Source of the DNA: Ciona savignyi
Lineage: Eukaryota; Chordata; Ascidiacea; Phlebobranchia; Cionidae
Assembly: GCA_000149265.1 (NCBI GenBank)
Contig: CH000786.1
Span: 152,814 to 216,813 of the forward strand
Length of the DNA stretch: 64,000 nt
Direction: 5' to 3'
Positions within the stretch are counted from its first letter, which is position 1, and every line of letters starts with the position of its first letter. This document shows, piece after piece, positions 30,769-42,800 of this stretch. A program made the translations under genes and the position numbers. The notes below the pieces were generated by a model. It saw nothing but the letters and a program-made list of their open reading frames with translations. It had not been told where the DNA came from and searched no databases.

Positions 30769-32601
30769 GGTTACTGAATTAAGATAAATCTATAGCAATT
30801 GTTTTAATTGCCAGCCACCTGCTAAATAAGTATAAATAAAATTATAATGCATCACTTTATTAGGTTTAAGATTTTATTCAGTCAGCATAATACTTTTATA
30901 ATAGCAACAATCACCATTTTACAATAAATAAAGAAAAACACAGTGTCACAATAATATATTACTTTATTTAGGCTTAAGTTTACTATATATCTCTACCGTT
31001 TTTTTGACCATAATCCAGCGCGCTACCAACTATATACATTAACCTTCAACACTACGTATTCGACTTCAAAATCGAGTTTCGTATCACTGGCGATAATATG
31101 CGTTGTTTCGAAAGACGTCGTCTTTTATAGTTTCCGTGTGTATTTTTCGATAAAGGGAAATTACCGACTGCGAGATAACTTAAACGTGTTATTTCTATTC
31201 TGGCAAGCGGAAATTGTCTTTCACTGCAGCATACGGTGCAATTTCCGAAACTATTGCAGTTTGTTGTGTACGACTACGACCTTTCTTCTGGTTTAGTCCA
31301 ATCCACTAATATATTTCATAGTTCATATTGGACAAATCAAGATTTTTTTACGTATTTCTATTTAAAAAAAATAAACAACGCAAACCATCTCTTTTTTTGC
31401 AACTTATTGTAAGCAAAATCTACGACTGTCGTTTTGTAAACGGCTTTTATAATGTCTGCATCGAACAAAGAAAGTGCAAAGTAATGGAAATAAACTTTAT
31501 TGTGTGGGCTTTTATGTAAAACTGCTTAGGCATATTGCGATGTCGTAGTTTCCGCACAAAGGAAATAAATCGCTTCGGCGTGCTGCAGATAATACGTGAC
31601 ACAGACATTTTGTGACGTAATAAAAATACAATTTCGTGTTTCTGTTTCTTTTGTTTAGTGATTGGTATTTTTTATTTTCTGTAATCTATAAAAAGGATAG
31701 TTTTTTCACAGGAATAATCATGAATATCCTATCCTAATGTGTGCTGTCTATTTAATCAATACGGGCATGACTTTAATGCGGTTTTTGGGACGAGGCATAT
31801 ATTTTAACCCGCGCATGTCAGATAGTTAGGGCCTCTGCTGAAAGCCGTTGGGCGTTTCACCAAACTGTCGCTGTAGTTGATGCATAAAGAATTAAATTAG
31901 CAAAAAAATATGTTTGTAATAATCCTCGTGCCGTGATTAGGGTCATGTGCATACCAACACCAGCCCAGTCATTTTATTCATCATAACAACGTAAATAATT
32001 AACGGTTGGGATGCAGTCCATTGTTGAAAATTGGTTTATTTATGCCAATGTGTCATTCAAAACCAATACCTTCGCCGGTTAATCCTGTAAATCACATATT
32101 CCCATCCGTTGCCGTCATTCCAACGGTTAGACAATATGCTACGCACGTGCCTATTCTCACCAGGTCAAAATGGGTATCTTTTTTCGGAGCAGTGTTTCGT
32201 TGCTCTTGTGGTATATTTAACCTGTGTATATAAAACCCATGTTAAGGGGAGCCAGACAGAGCGGTGTTAAAGCCTGGCGGTCGGTCACAACAACAACGTT
32301 TTAAATAAGGTAGCAAAGGTAGAGTGACAGGCCGTTGAAAAGCCGGTGATATGTGAGATAAACCATTAAATAAGGCAATGTATAACATGTGCGTTCAACG
32401 AAGAATTTTGGGTAAATATTACCCTGAAGATAAATGCAACTTAACTTACGTTGTTTTATTATAACATCCTGAATATTTTAGGGTGATTAAAATTAGCGCA
32501 GTAGATATTTTGGGCATTCGTTACGTCGGCCTAAGTCTGTAATTTTGCCCAAAAAACACTACTTATTGACTACAAATTTGCCTAAATTTCTTGTTAAAGA
32601 A
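30769..32601. other. divergent intergenic region SCPEP1 / calcitonin
   Basis: Separates the 5' ends of SCPEP1 (minus) and the calcitonin gene (plus), so both promoters must lie here. A tail fragment of family A (GAATATCCTATCCTA) sits at about 31708-31737. No other gene or repeat recognised. Confidence 0.6.
32227..32235 (+). promoter_or_regulatory. candidate TATA box for the calcitonin gene
   Basis: TATATAAAA lies about 370 bp before the calcitonin ATG, with a GC-richer stretch (GGGGAGCCAGACAGAGCGG) about 20 bp after it. Position fits a start near 32258 and a long 5' UTR or a non-coding first exon. Unsupported beyond the motif. Confidence 0.3.
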
Positions 32602-35520
32602 ATGAAGAAACGCCTTGTTTATTTTGCACTACTTCTCTTTGCTTCGGGAGTTCTAGCAAACGAAAACTTATACAAAAGGTTTGAAAGTTTTTCTACACAA
32701 CAAATACATTAATTTCTTCGGTTGTGTAGGGTGGTTGTGAAAAAATGGTTACCCTATACATAGACACGTTATGCAGACTGACCGTCATTTTGTTCTGTAT
32801 TTGGTAGGATAGAATAATCAACCCATAATTTCATTGAGTTTAGGCAATGTCCGTTAAATGCTTTGCCCAAGGACACGAACGACTAGCTAGCGACCAGTTT
32901 CAAATCGACTACCCTTCGACTGAAAGTCGACGAACTAAACCCCAAAGCTTATATCGGTCGAACAAAGAACTCTTAAAGAACGTTTGACTGTAGGATATAC
33001 ATGGTGTAATCTGTTGATTAGCAGTGGTATAACACCGTTCGCTCGGGTAAGGAATGCCCGTGTTATAACACCTTTGTGGCGCCCACAGGGTGACCATGAA
33101 CGTCTTGTTTATTTCTTAAGTGTGGGATATTATGTTCTGTACAGCCGTGTGGCCAAATAATTAGCGCAACCGATACATATACCGACCTATACAAAAACGG
33201 TCCAAGAGACGAGCCCACCATCGGTTAAAAATTTAGCTTGGTTAAAAAGTGCGTTTCGAAATGCGAAACAAACCCTAATGTTTAGATTTAATTTTAAATT
33301 TCACTATACTGTGAACGCAAGCGTTGCTTTACCATACTCTTAGATTTATTTTTATGTATTTCTTTATATTTCAGTTTACTTCGGATTCCCGATATTAACC
33401 GAAAATATCCGAACTTAAAAACCATGAAAGACTTGCTTTCGGCTGCAGGCGACAAAGCAAACTTCAACAAACAAGAGGATAAGGTTGCTGACATGTTACG
33501 GCCAATGAAACTTCTTGAAAACGAAGAAAAATATATCGATAAAATGCTGAACGATCAGATGTTGTCGGGTACACATACAGCAAGGTGAACTTATTTTCTA
33601 CAAGGATAGAATATTCATGTTTATCCCTGTGAATGGAAAAACCAAGGGACGTTAACACACGGGCAATCGTTTGATTACCTTGCGCCCATTGTCGAGTTGC
33701 CGTATAAGTATTACAGTGTGTTGTTTAGGATTATTACGTTCCTTCAATGTTGTAGAATCATTTTACTAGTTTTAGGCAATGTCCGTTCAGTGTCCTGCCT
33801 AAGGACACAACCTACTAGCCATAGCAACGAGTTTCGTATTTGCAACCCTTCAGTTAAAAGGTGCCGCCTCAACCCACCAAAATAATCTGTCGTACAAAAG
33901 TAGCTTGATTCAATTAAAATACCTCATTTAGCAAAAACATAAAGTCAGAATAGTAATTTCCATCATAATAAGACCCCCGTTTCCAAAAGTACTTACTTAG
34001 ATTGATTCAAAATGGACTTAGATCGTTCTAAAACGTCTAATTAAAATAAAGATTATTATTTTGACTTTAAGTTTTTTGCTAAGACCATATTGCACCTACA
34101 TACTTTTTACTTGGTTTAGATGTTGTGAGTCTTCAAAGTGTGTCACGATGTCTAATGTTGTTTTGGTTGTACTAGTTTTAGTATTAGTTGGTACGCTAGT
34201 CAAAACGGAACTTTCATTTAGTGGAATTTTATTTTTGAAGTTTTTCTTTTTCCACTGTGGCCCACACTTTCCGGGCCACCCCTTCTCCTACAGCCGGCTT
34301 TTCCATTGCACGGGTCGCTTTACCGCACACTTTTCTTTGAGGCTTCGTGTAATTTTTTTATAAACATTTATTTTTCCATTTTTATTTTATTTATTTTTTA
34401 TGTGGGTTTGGCGGCCACGTCTAATTATACCGAAACTTAATAATTGATTGGTTTTTAGACGTGTTTTAACGACGTCGTTTTCCCGTTTACCTAATTTTTA
34501 TCAAAGGTCCTGCATCGTGTTTTCATCGTGGAAACAAAAAATAAACTAAACAAGTAATTGCCGAAATAATCGTTGAATTAACGATTTGTTGTTGTATTAA
34601 ATATCGCAGTAAACCCGACAAGGAAAAACAGTTAGACTGGGAAGAGTATGGCGACACTATGCAAGGTTACCGTCCAGAGATCAGAGACAACCCATCGTTG
34701 GACCACGTTCAAAGAATGATTCATTTAAACAACTACATTCAGCAGTAAGTTTTCGATTTTATTCATTTACATTTTGAAAATAGGAAACTAATTTTATTAA
34801 ATAGACTGATCGGCAATGAATATTACAATCTACCGAAGAGAAGGTAAAAGCTATTTTGAGTTTAATAAAATGTTTACACAACAATAGCCGACTGCTTCTG
34901 TTAAAAAATAATGAACAAAATTGCGCGAATAATTTGACGTTTTATCGACGATACTGGAAAGGATTCTATGATTATCTTATTTGTGAATCATGTCAAATTG
35001 TATTTGCTGATAAAAGGCATTATTGGGGGGGTGGGGGGTGAAAGGAGGGAAAAAGGGAAACTACATAAAAAATAAAGAGAGGGGATAAGATTAAAGTTGG
35101 GGTTATCATTTAGGGCAGAATTACATTAGTTTTCATAGTGTTAGTGAGCAGTTATCCTCCTTCCCTCTGTCCCTATATTTCTCTCCTTTTAGTATCGCCC
35201 AATCAAAAAACCGGGCAAGTCTAGGATCTGAACCCAGACCTCTTGCACCCAAAGCGAGAACCATGCCCCTAGCCTAGACCAACGATTATCCCTATAGTTC
35301 CCACCTTTTAATATCGCCCAATAATCCGATTTCCATTTCCAGCATCCTATCCCGTCTACTGGCGTCGACTCGAAAACAGCAGCCGCTTGTTCATCGCAAC
35401 CCGCTGAATAACAAACGATGCAACGGTGTTTCGACGTGCTGGCTGCACGAACTCGGTAGTTCAGTTCACGCTACCACTGATGGGGGTGGAGTTGGTGGGA
35501 TGGGCCCGGGGAAAAAATGA
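32602..35520 (+). CDS. CT: calcitonin precursor
   Basis: Four exons, 32602-32678, 33375-33584, 34610-34744 and 35343-35520, all joined in phase 2; the product is 199 residues. A signal peptide (MKKRLVYFALLLFASGVLA) leads a long propeptide. The last exon holds the hormone after the dibasic site NNKR: a 30-residue peptide starting CNGVSTC (Cys1-Cys7 ring), continuing WLHELGSSVHATT and a Gly-rich stretch, and ending GGMGP. The following GKK then stop is the signal for cleavage and C-terminal Pro-amide formation, as in vertebrate calcitonins. Calcitonin acts through a class B GPCR (CT receptor). A calcitonin has been described from Ciona; this matches what I recall of it. All of the mature peptide is in one exon, so no CGRP-like alternative product is apparent here. 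Confidence 0.97.
32815..32935 (-). repeat. family A head fragment in calcitonin intron 1
   Basis: Reverse fragment from AACCCATAATTTCATTGAG to GACTGAAAGTCGACG. Confidence 0.65.
33143..33255 (+). repeat. family B SINE in calcitonin intron 1
   Basis: GCCGTGTGGCCAAATAATTA, then CGACCTATACAAAAACGGTCC and a degenerate B box. Confidence 0.65.
33603..33895 (-). repeat. family A SINE in calcitonin intron 2
   Basis: Near full-length reverse copy starting only about 20 bp after the exon 2 donor. Confidence 0.78.
34200..34562 (+). repeat. family C repeat, reference full-length copy
   Basis: The most complete copy, about 360 bp. Blocks in order: TTTCATTTAGTGGAATTTTA; TTTTTCCACTGTGGCCCACA; a GC-richer CCGGGCCACCCCTTCTCC; CGGGTCGCTTTACCGCACAC; TTTGGCGGCCACGTCTAATT; TTTTTAGACGTGTTTTAACG; CATCGTGGAAACAAAAAATA, ending AAACTAAAC. 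No clear tRNA head and no terminal inverted repeat. The fixed 3' end with an AATAAACTAAAC tail suggests a SINE-like retroposon. A second subtype has CGTTTGCCATTTTT and GCAAAAAATGAATAAAC near its end. This copy lies in calcitonin intron 2. Confidence 0.7.
35085..35330. repeat. family D repeat with a tRNA-Pro-like segment in calcitonin intron 3
   Basis: Family D blocks (TTGGGGTTATCATTTAGGGC, CTCCTTCCCTCTGTCCC, CCTTTTAGTATCGCCCAAT) run to about 35205. CCTATA..TTC..CCTTTTARTATCGCCCAAT recurs about 120 bp later (35289-35325). The tRNA-like piece lies between the two. Confidence 0.6.
35207..35291 (-). pseudogene. tRNA-Pro(UGG)-derived pseudogene or SINE head
   Basis: On the minus strand GTTGGTCTAGGCTAGGGGCA, TGGTTCTCGCTTTGGGTGCA and GAGGTCTGGGTTCAGATCC match the D arm, anticodon arm (TGG) and T arm of eukaryotic tRNA-Pro, followed by TTTTTT. 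The acceptor ends do not pair and the T stem is mismatched, so it is not a working tRNA gene. Confidence 0.7.
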
Positions 35521-36044
35521 TTAAAAAAAACTATTTTTAAACGGACGGTGACATTTCCGACATTTCACTTTTTGCACTCTGTTTAAATTACGATGTGTTT
35601 TGGTTAAAATTGTCTAAAAACGGGTTTAATTGTTGGATTCGCACAGTAAACATGTATACCTGTTTTGTGGCACTATAACGGTTATATTCTTTAACCTTTC
35701 ACTCTTTACACTTTGTTCAAATAACTATATTTTTGTTAAAATCTCCAAAAATCGTTTGTCATCGTCGGATTTACACCACTTAAAGCTGTACGCTCGAATT
35801 TGTGGCGTTCTTACAATCATACAGTTTCAGAGGTTTTTGGGAAATAAGGCGGAAGTTAAACAGAATAAATATTTAATTGCAACATGTATACAACAAATTT
35901 CCACGAAACAATTGCAACTCATTTATTCTGGCGTTTTACTTGGCTTGGTTCGTTTCAGTTTTAATATTTTATCGCAGAGCCATGTGCGCATTGCTGAAGT
36001 AATTATCACGTCACAACTAACGCATATAGGCTTACAGTACATTA

Positions 36045-36200
36045 GGGCAATACTAAAAGGAGGGAAAGCGGGTAGGAGGGAAACTGCTTACCAAAACTAT
36101 GGTAATTAATTTTAACCCTTTCCTAAACACTAATCTCAGCCCCAGAACTAACCCTAACTCAAACCCCATGTTTAAAACTAACCCTAATGCTTAAATATTT
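36045..36200 (-). repeat. family D repeat
   Basis: Inverted relative to 13352-13490: CCCCAGAACTAACCCTAACT, CAAACCCCATGTTTAAAACT, with ACTAAAAGGAGGGAAA at the other end. Confidence 0.65.
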
Positions 36201-36699
36201 ATTTTGGAGTAGTTTTCTCCTTTGCACTTTCCCCTCTTTAGTTTTCCTGTACATTATACTGTAATGTAGTGCACTCTAAGTATTTCATTGATCCAGTTGA
36301 ATCCACAATCTAATATTGCTGTGATATCTTATATGTGTATATAGTTGACAGGTTCGTGTATTGTATTGTTTACCACAGTTTACCATGATTGTATGATATT
36401 TGAATATATGTATTACTCTCTTCACAAATCATCTTTATTAAAATCAATTGGTTTTAAACGTGGTTATCCGAGTCGTTATTTTGGGTCCCTTTAACAACCT
36501 ATGTCGTCCGTATTCACTAATCAATGCGACAATTTTGCATTGTTTTTTTTCTTCAATGGAAAGTTTAGGAAGGATATTTAAATTTTATCCCCTGAAGAGC
36601 AAACGCAGAGGAGTTACCACGCGGACAATCGTCACATCAACTCGCGTCTACCGTATATGATTGAGACGTTTTTTCAGTTTTAGTAAAGTCCATTTATCC

Positions 36700-36800
36700 A
36701 TTGGATTTAGTCGTTATAAACGTGTTTTAACGATCGTCGTTTGCCTTTTCCCATTTTCTTCGTGCTTTTATTGTAAAAACAAAAAATAAACTATAACTGC
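36700..36800 (+). repeat. family C repeat, 3' part
   Basis: AAACGTGTTTTAACGATCGT to AAAAACAAAAAATAAAC. Confidence 0.65.
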
Positions 36801-36837
36801 GACCAGTTTCGATCCAACAATCTTTCATACTATTTCA

Positions 36838-37131
36838 TGGATAGGATAGGATATTCATGTGTATCCCCGTGAATGGGAAAACCAAGGGGGTTAACACACG
36901 GGCAATCGTCAGATTACCTCGCGCCCACCGTCGGGTTACCGGAGCTATTGCAGTGTGTTGTGTATGATAGACACGTTCCTTCAATTTTGTAGGACGCATT
37001 AATCCACAGGGTTCAAGCAATGTCCGTAAAGTGCCTTGCCCACTAAGGACACAACTGACTACCAGTTTCGCACCTGCAACCTTTCGATTGAAAGGCGACG
37101 CACTTAACCGTTAGACCAACGGGCCGGACGA
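36838..37131 (-). repeat. family A SINE, reference copy
   Basis: About 290 bp, little decayed. Read on the minus strand: a tRNA-like head with an A-box-like GGTCTAACGGTTAAGTGCGT, a hairpin GCCTTTCAATCGAAAGG, a B-box-like GGTTGCAGGTGCGAAACTGG, then GTCCTTAGTGGGCAAGGCAC, GAACCC, CTACAAAATTGAAGGAACG, CACAACACACTGCAATAGC, GGTAACCCGACGGTGGGCGC, TTGCCCGTGTGTTAACCCCC, and a CACGGGGATACACATGAATA end with CCTATCCTATCC. The head makes it a tRNA-derived SINE. The conserved end and pentameric tail suggest a particular LINE partner, not identified here. Confidence 0.85.
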
Positions 37132-37312
37132 GGTGTCAAATGCTGTCAAAATAGGTTAACAATATGGACTGTTGGCTCACATGCTATTTGTATAACTAAT
37201 CAATGCAATTAACCAGCCTAATAAATATTTATATATACAATTTACTGGGCTATGTTTTGAACCTGATGGACGCGATACCAATACCACTGTTGTATAGAAT
37301 CAATATATATTT

Positions 37313-37408
37313 AACTTGACGTTGACGGTGGGCGCGAGGTGATATGACGATTGCCCGTGTGTTTTTCCATTCACGGGGATAAACATGAATATCCTACCCT
37401 ATCCTCGC
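37313..37408 (+). repeat. family A 3' fragment
   Basis: GACGGTGGGCGCGAGGTGAT to the ATCCTACCCTATCC tail. Confidence 0.75.
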
Positions 37409-37763
37409 TTATATATGTATTGTATTACCAGTCCAATATAAGAAATTAAAAACTTCTAAATTTAATGCTTAACTAACCGGGTAACAGTTGTTATAGCAAT
37501 AACCCGATACCCAAAATCTACTAAGTTTTTACGTTTAAGTAATTTTCGTATAAGTTGTAATTTCCGCAGACCAAAGTAAACATGGCACCATTTTAGAGCC
37601 TCCATCGTCAATATTTAAGTCATGTTATTTCGGCGAATAGGTAAGCCTATATGTCGTCTGCAGCAATGCTCCAATGATGAAGGGGTTTATGCAGCATAGT
37701 AATAATAGGGGGCGATAATCCGACGTTTGTAAGTTCCAAACTCTAAACTTCTAGTGAACTGTA

Positions 37764-37882
37764 CGGTCGTGTGGCCGAAAGGTTAACACGATCGATATAC
37801 ATATACAGACTTACATACAAAAAAACGGTATTAGCAACGAGCCCATCCTGGGTTTGAATTTTAAGCCGGTAAAAAAGTAAAT
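37764..37882 (+). repeat. family B SINE
   Basis: GGTCGTGTGGCCGAAAGGTT, CATCCTGGGTTTGAATTTTA, GCCGGTAAAAAAG. Confidence 0.68.
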
Positions 37883-38159
37883 AAAAAAAAATTCTGGTGA
37901 ATTAACGGTTAGCAGGACCAAATGGTACAGCAGTTGTTTCATTAGTAAACAGGGTCCTGTGCAGTTCCGTTAAAATTAATTATTGATGATTATAATTAAA
38001 TGTTACATTTTTTCATCAAACAATCATACATGCTATTCTATTTTTCTAAAACAAATTATTACAAAAAAATGTTTATCTGCTTGTTCTTTAAATATATTAC
38101 AAAGATCGAGTATTTTTGGGGAGTGCTTAGACTGGTTTCAACTCTAAATTTTTGGTTTA

Positions 38160-38428
38160 ATTGGGAGCACATTCGTAGAACGGTTCGTTTTACCGCACAC
38201 TTTTCTTCGACGCTCAGTGTAATTTTTTATAAACATTTATTGTTTCATTATTTTTTTATGTGAGCTTAGCGGCCACACCCAATTATACCGAAACTCAATA
38301 ATTAATTGTTTTTTAGACGTGTTCCTAACGACTGTCGTTTTGCGTTTTTTCCCGTTTTCCAAATTTTTATCAAAGTTCCTGCATCGTGTTTTCATCGTGG
38401 AAATAAAAAATATACTAAACTAAACTAG
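38160..38428 (+). repeat. family C repeat
   Basis: Starts within the GGTTCGTTTTACCGCACACT block and runs to ACTAAACTAAACT. Confidence 0.72.
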
Positions 38429-39264
38429 CGTTAATTTTTCTAAAGCCAACTTTGGCACGGGTGGGTTTAAACGAGCCACCGTATAATCAATTATTAACAA
38501 GCTTAAAATTATTCTATTGACAAGCAAAACGTCTGTGACGGGTTGTTGTATTACAGACATGCGCTACATGCACTTCTATGAAACATTAATAACATGGTTG
38601 CAATTGTAATGTGGGTTGTTTTGCTTTCAAATAACGTATCTCCCACTCCAATCATGTAAACTGTTTGTGTGGAGTCGTTAGAATTCAGCAAGCTCAATAC
38701 ATTACGCCAACGACTTATATACACACCTCGTATACCGCACCTGTTGTGAAAATGCGTTCATTTCTATCCCTGTAGTTAATACGTGCAGGATTCCAGACTT
38801 ATTTGTGCCCTGTAATCATGTGTGCCCTGTAATCAACTGTAATCATGCCCGCATGTATGTAATAATCTTTTACTCTGATATGTAACATTCTTTGCGTGCA
38901 TTTCGTGCTATAAAACCCGACGTGTTTCGCTTTATTTTCATTCACTAAGATTCACTACCAAGTACCTCCAATGCAAGAATACAACAGCACCTATCAAAGG
39001 ATTGCAAAGACTTAAACCCTAATTTTACAGTAGGAAATAATAATATGCGTAGATATATATGACTTAGATATATATGCCGTTGGATAACGTTTACTAACCA
39101 AATCATCGTTAATTTCTTATCTGTCTGTCATGTACTTCACGTGTCCATATAAAAGGTCAATATTTTGGAACGTGTGGGGGAATGGTTAATACGACGGATA
39201 TCAAACCCTAACCCACCAAAAGCTATTCGGTCGAATTTTCTATTTAACTTAACAACTGACATTC

Positions 39265-39595
39265 GTCAAATTTCATTTTAGTTTTTTTGTCACTAAAGCC
39301 CACTGGACAAAACCTTTTCTAAAGCCGGCCCCCACACAGTACAGGTCGCGTTTTATCGCACACTCTTCTTTGGGGCTTAAATCGCTTAATTAATTTTTAT
39401 TTCAACAGTATTGTTTTCGCCTAGGTTTGGCTGCCGCGTCCGCCATATATTAATGTTGTAACATCCATTTTTTCTAAGTTACCTGTTTTAACCACTGTTC
39501 GTTTGCCGTTTTTCCTGAAAACGCAGGAGTGCTGTGTGTTTGCTTGATTTGCCATTAATTAATATTGGAGCAAAAATGAATAAACTAAACTAAAA
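39265..39595 (+). repeat. family C repeat, second subtype, near full length
   Basis: Keeps TTTCATTTTAGTTTTTTTGT, GTCGCGTTTTATCGCACACT, TAGGTTTGGCTGCCGCGTCC and ends GCAAAAATGAATAAACTAAAC in two pieces. Confidence 0.7.
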
Positions 39596-39895
39596 TCATT
39601 CGACTCGCGCAAATGCAACACCCAATGCTTTCAAATATATCAATATTTATATAGAATGGAGTCGCAACGCAACATATAGAAATAAACAAGTTATAATACT
39701 TGAATATAAAACTAAATGCAATAAACAAATATATAAAACATGTTGGTTTGTCAATTCGCGTTTTCGACGAATTTGGACGGTGTTTATCAAATTCTACACA
39801 GTTTCTACGCATATGAATGCTCACAAGTGTAATTCAATGGAGAAAAATTGTACAAAACGTAAATATTTTGAAAACATGTTTTTTTTTCTTTTTTT

Positions 39896-42800
39896 TCAGT
39901 CCTTTTTGATGACAGCGTTCGACAGAAGATAGACCTGGTTACCAGCGGTGGCTGCTATCATTGTGGCGTCATTATGATGCTGTTTGAGCCGATTTCGATC
40001 GTGATCGATGCTATAGACTCCAGACGGGAGGTTCATGATTATACCAGAGCTCTGAAAATAGTGTCGGTTGGTTGGATTTATTCGCAGGATAGTATAATTG
40101 TGCTTTTCCCCCATGAATGGGAAAACGGAATGGGAAACGCAATGGGCGTTTAACACACGGGCAATCGTCAGATCACATCGCGCCCACCGTCGGATTTTCG
40201 AAGCTACTGCAGTGTGTTGTGTATTCTTAAACGTTCGTTCTATTTTAGGTAGAACCAATTAAACCATTTGGTTCAGAACATAACAACTAGAAAAACAGAA
40301 CTTATCAACTAGCTAGAGACCAGTTTTGAATCCATGATCCCTTTGACTGAAAGGCAACATATTAACCAGCCAAGTTAGGATAGGATATTCATGTTTACCC
40401 CCGTGAATGGGAAAACTAAGGGGGTTAACACACAGGCAATCGTCAGATTACCCCGCGCCCACCGTCAGTTAGTCGAAAGTTAGTCGTAACTCGTGGGTGG
40501 TACAGGGTTGTGGGCGTTGTTGAGTATACTGTTGTGTTTGAATGTGTCGTTCGATTATTGTGTGGCAACCCCCTAGATAGAGCGTTAGTGATCTGCATAT
40601 TGTGGGGTCAAAACCAGCTTCTGACTGCACGTTTGTGTCCAAGGGAGCTCTTAGCCATCATCGTCTGAACCCAGTGGATTAATGGGTTCCAACAAATTAA
40701 AGGAACTTTTCTATAACACACAACACATTACAATAGCTCCGAAAACCCAACGCTGGGCCGAAGGTAATCTGACGATTTCCCGAATTATAAGCCACTTGTG
40801 TTCTCCTATTTATGGAGATAAAAAATTAAATACCCTTTACTCTATACACATGCAAATACCTAAAGACTACTTCTTATGCGCATGCAAAGTGAAGACTTCT
40901 ATTATAGAATAAACAACCAGTTTATATTCATTAGATCCAAACAACGTAAACAAGGACTTAATTGTGGACATAAGCGATTCGGCAACCCTTTTCATTTCTA
41001 TGTCAAAAGAGTTCTACTCTTCTTCAAATTTGTGTGTTTTTCCTATACTTTGTAATTTATGAAGTAACTTTCATAAGTGGTGATTGACGTTTCGTTGCAC
41101 AATGGCTCAGCCAAAATTAACACGAGAAATGTGTATTTAGAGTTTTGACAGTGAAGGTTAATCCTATTAAATCAACATTCAAAATTGCCCTGCTGTAATA
41201 ACATGTATAATAAAGGCGACATTACTGTCTGTGTGTATAGAGGTAAAACTTATGAACGATTTAGCTAAATGTGGCCTTTGTATCATGGTGGTATAAGAGG
41301 AATATATGTAGAGAAATTTAAACTTAACCACCGTTTACTCCTATAAGGATAGGATAGGATATTCATGGTTATCCCCATGAATGGAAAAACCAAGTAGTTT
41401 GCACACGGGCAATCGTCAGATCACCTCGCACCCACCGTCGGGTTACCGGAGCTATTGCATTGTGTTGTGTATGATAAACACGTTCCTTCAATTTAGTACA
41501 ACCCATTAATCCGCTGGGTTCGGGCAATGTCCGTTAAGTGCCTTGCCCGAGGACACAACCGACCAGTTTCGAGTCTGCAACCCTTCAGTTGAAAGGCGTC
41601 ACACTAACCCACCATACTAATCGGTCGGACCGAGATAAATATATTAAAGTATCTGTATGTTGAAGCTTTTATTATAATGGTAAAATCAATGAATATCGGA
41701 CAATTAAAGTATATTTTTATATACATTAATAAAATTGTAATGGAAAAGTTTTCAGTATTAGTCCGTTATGTTTGGGTTACACATAATAAGGATCAAAGAT
41801 ATTGGAAAAACTAAAGACTTGTTCATAAGCAGTCGCCAGATTACCCCATAACTACCACTGGATTTACAGAGCTATTGCAGTGTGTTGTATATGACTGAGA
41901 CGTTTATTCAGTTATAGTAGAACGCATCCACTAGATTTTGGCAATGTCTGTTAAGTGTTGCTCAAGGACACAACAGATTAGTTAGCGAGCAGTTTCGAAC
42001 CTTTGACCTTTCAGCTAAAGACGACGCACCAATCCACCAAGCTATTCAGTCAAACAAGTAGTGAAGAATTTGAATAACTGAATCATCATCCTTAGTACAT
42101 TTTGTAGACAAATAACAAAAACAAAAAACCACAATTAACTTACGCCAAGCGTCGTTTTATCGATGATTCTCACCATGTTATTGTCCGAACCTCCGCATAT
42201 GATGTGCTGCCTGCCCAGCCATTGTCCACAGTATAACTGAGAATGAAAGATGTTCACGCTAAAGCACAAACCAAGAATTATACCAATTAAACAAACATAC
42301 AATGTAAAGTACAAATTGATTTTTAAACAAGACCATTGCCACTAAAAAAAGGTTGTGCAATAATATATTTCTTAACAACTATGTATTTTGCAGCAGTATT
42401 AGTTATGAATATGTAGATGTTCTTGTTGATATTGGTAGAATTGGTGGCTTGGGTGGTTGTAACAATTGCAGCAAAGATGGAAACATACATTGCCGAAATA
42501 ACTGCAAAACGCGTATTTCATCAAATGGATATGATATTCATGTTTTATCCCAGTGAATGGAAAAACCAAGGGGGTTAACACACGGGCAATCGTCAGATCA
42601 CCACACGCCCACCGTCGGGTTACCGGAGCTATTACATTGCGTTGTGTATGATTCACACATTGCTTTAATTTGGTAAAACCCACCATAAAACTTGATAGTA
42701 GCTTTGATATTTTTATTAAAAACCAAGTTCTGAATAAAACAGTGTTCTCCTTTGCCTAGGGATTAGTGGTTGTGTGTAGAGTCCTGTTTGACGTCATTAT

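Larger units (their letters stand above)
35521..39895. other. intergenic region calcitonin / WD40 gene, repeat-rich
   Basis: Holds copies of families A, B, C and D (separate entries). A 159-codon open frame at 35630-36109 shows no motif and overlaps a family D copy, so it is not called. The stretch 38430-39160 shows nothing recognisable. Confidence 0.6.

Noticed and set aside
35630-36109. 159-codon open frame on the plus strand
   Set aside because: Low-complexity make-up, no motif, overlaps a family D repeat and has no splice or polyadenylation context.
36113-36195. Interstitial telomere array
   Set aside because: CCCTAA-like words are irregular and shared with two other loci in a fixed order, so it is a dispersed repeat, not (TTAGGG)n.
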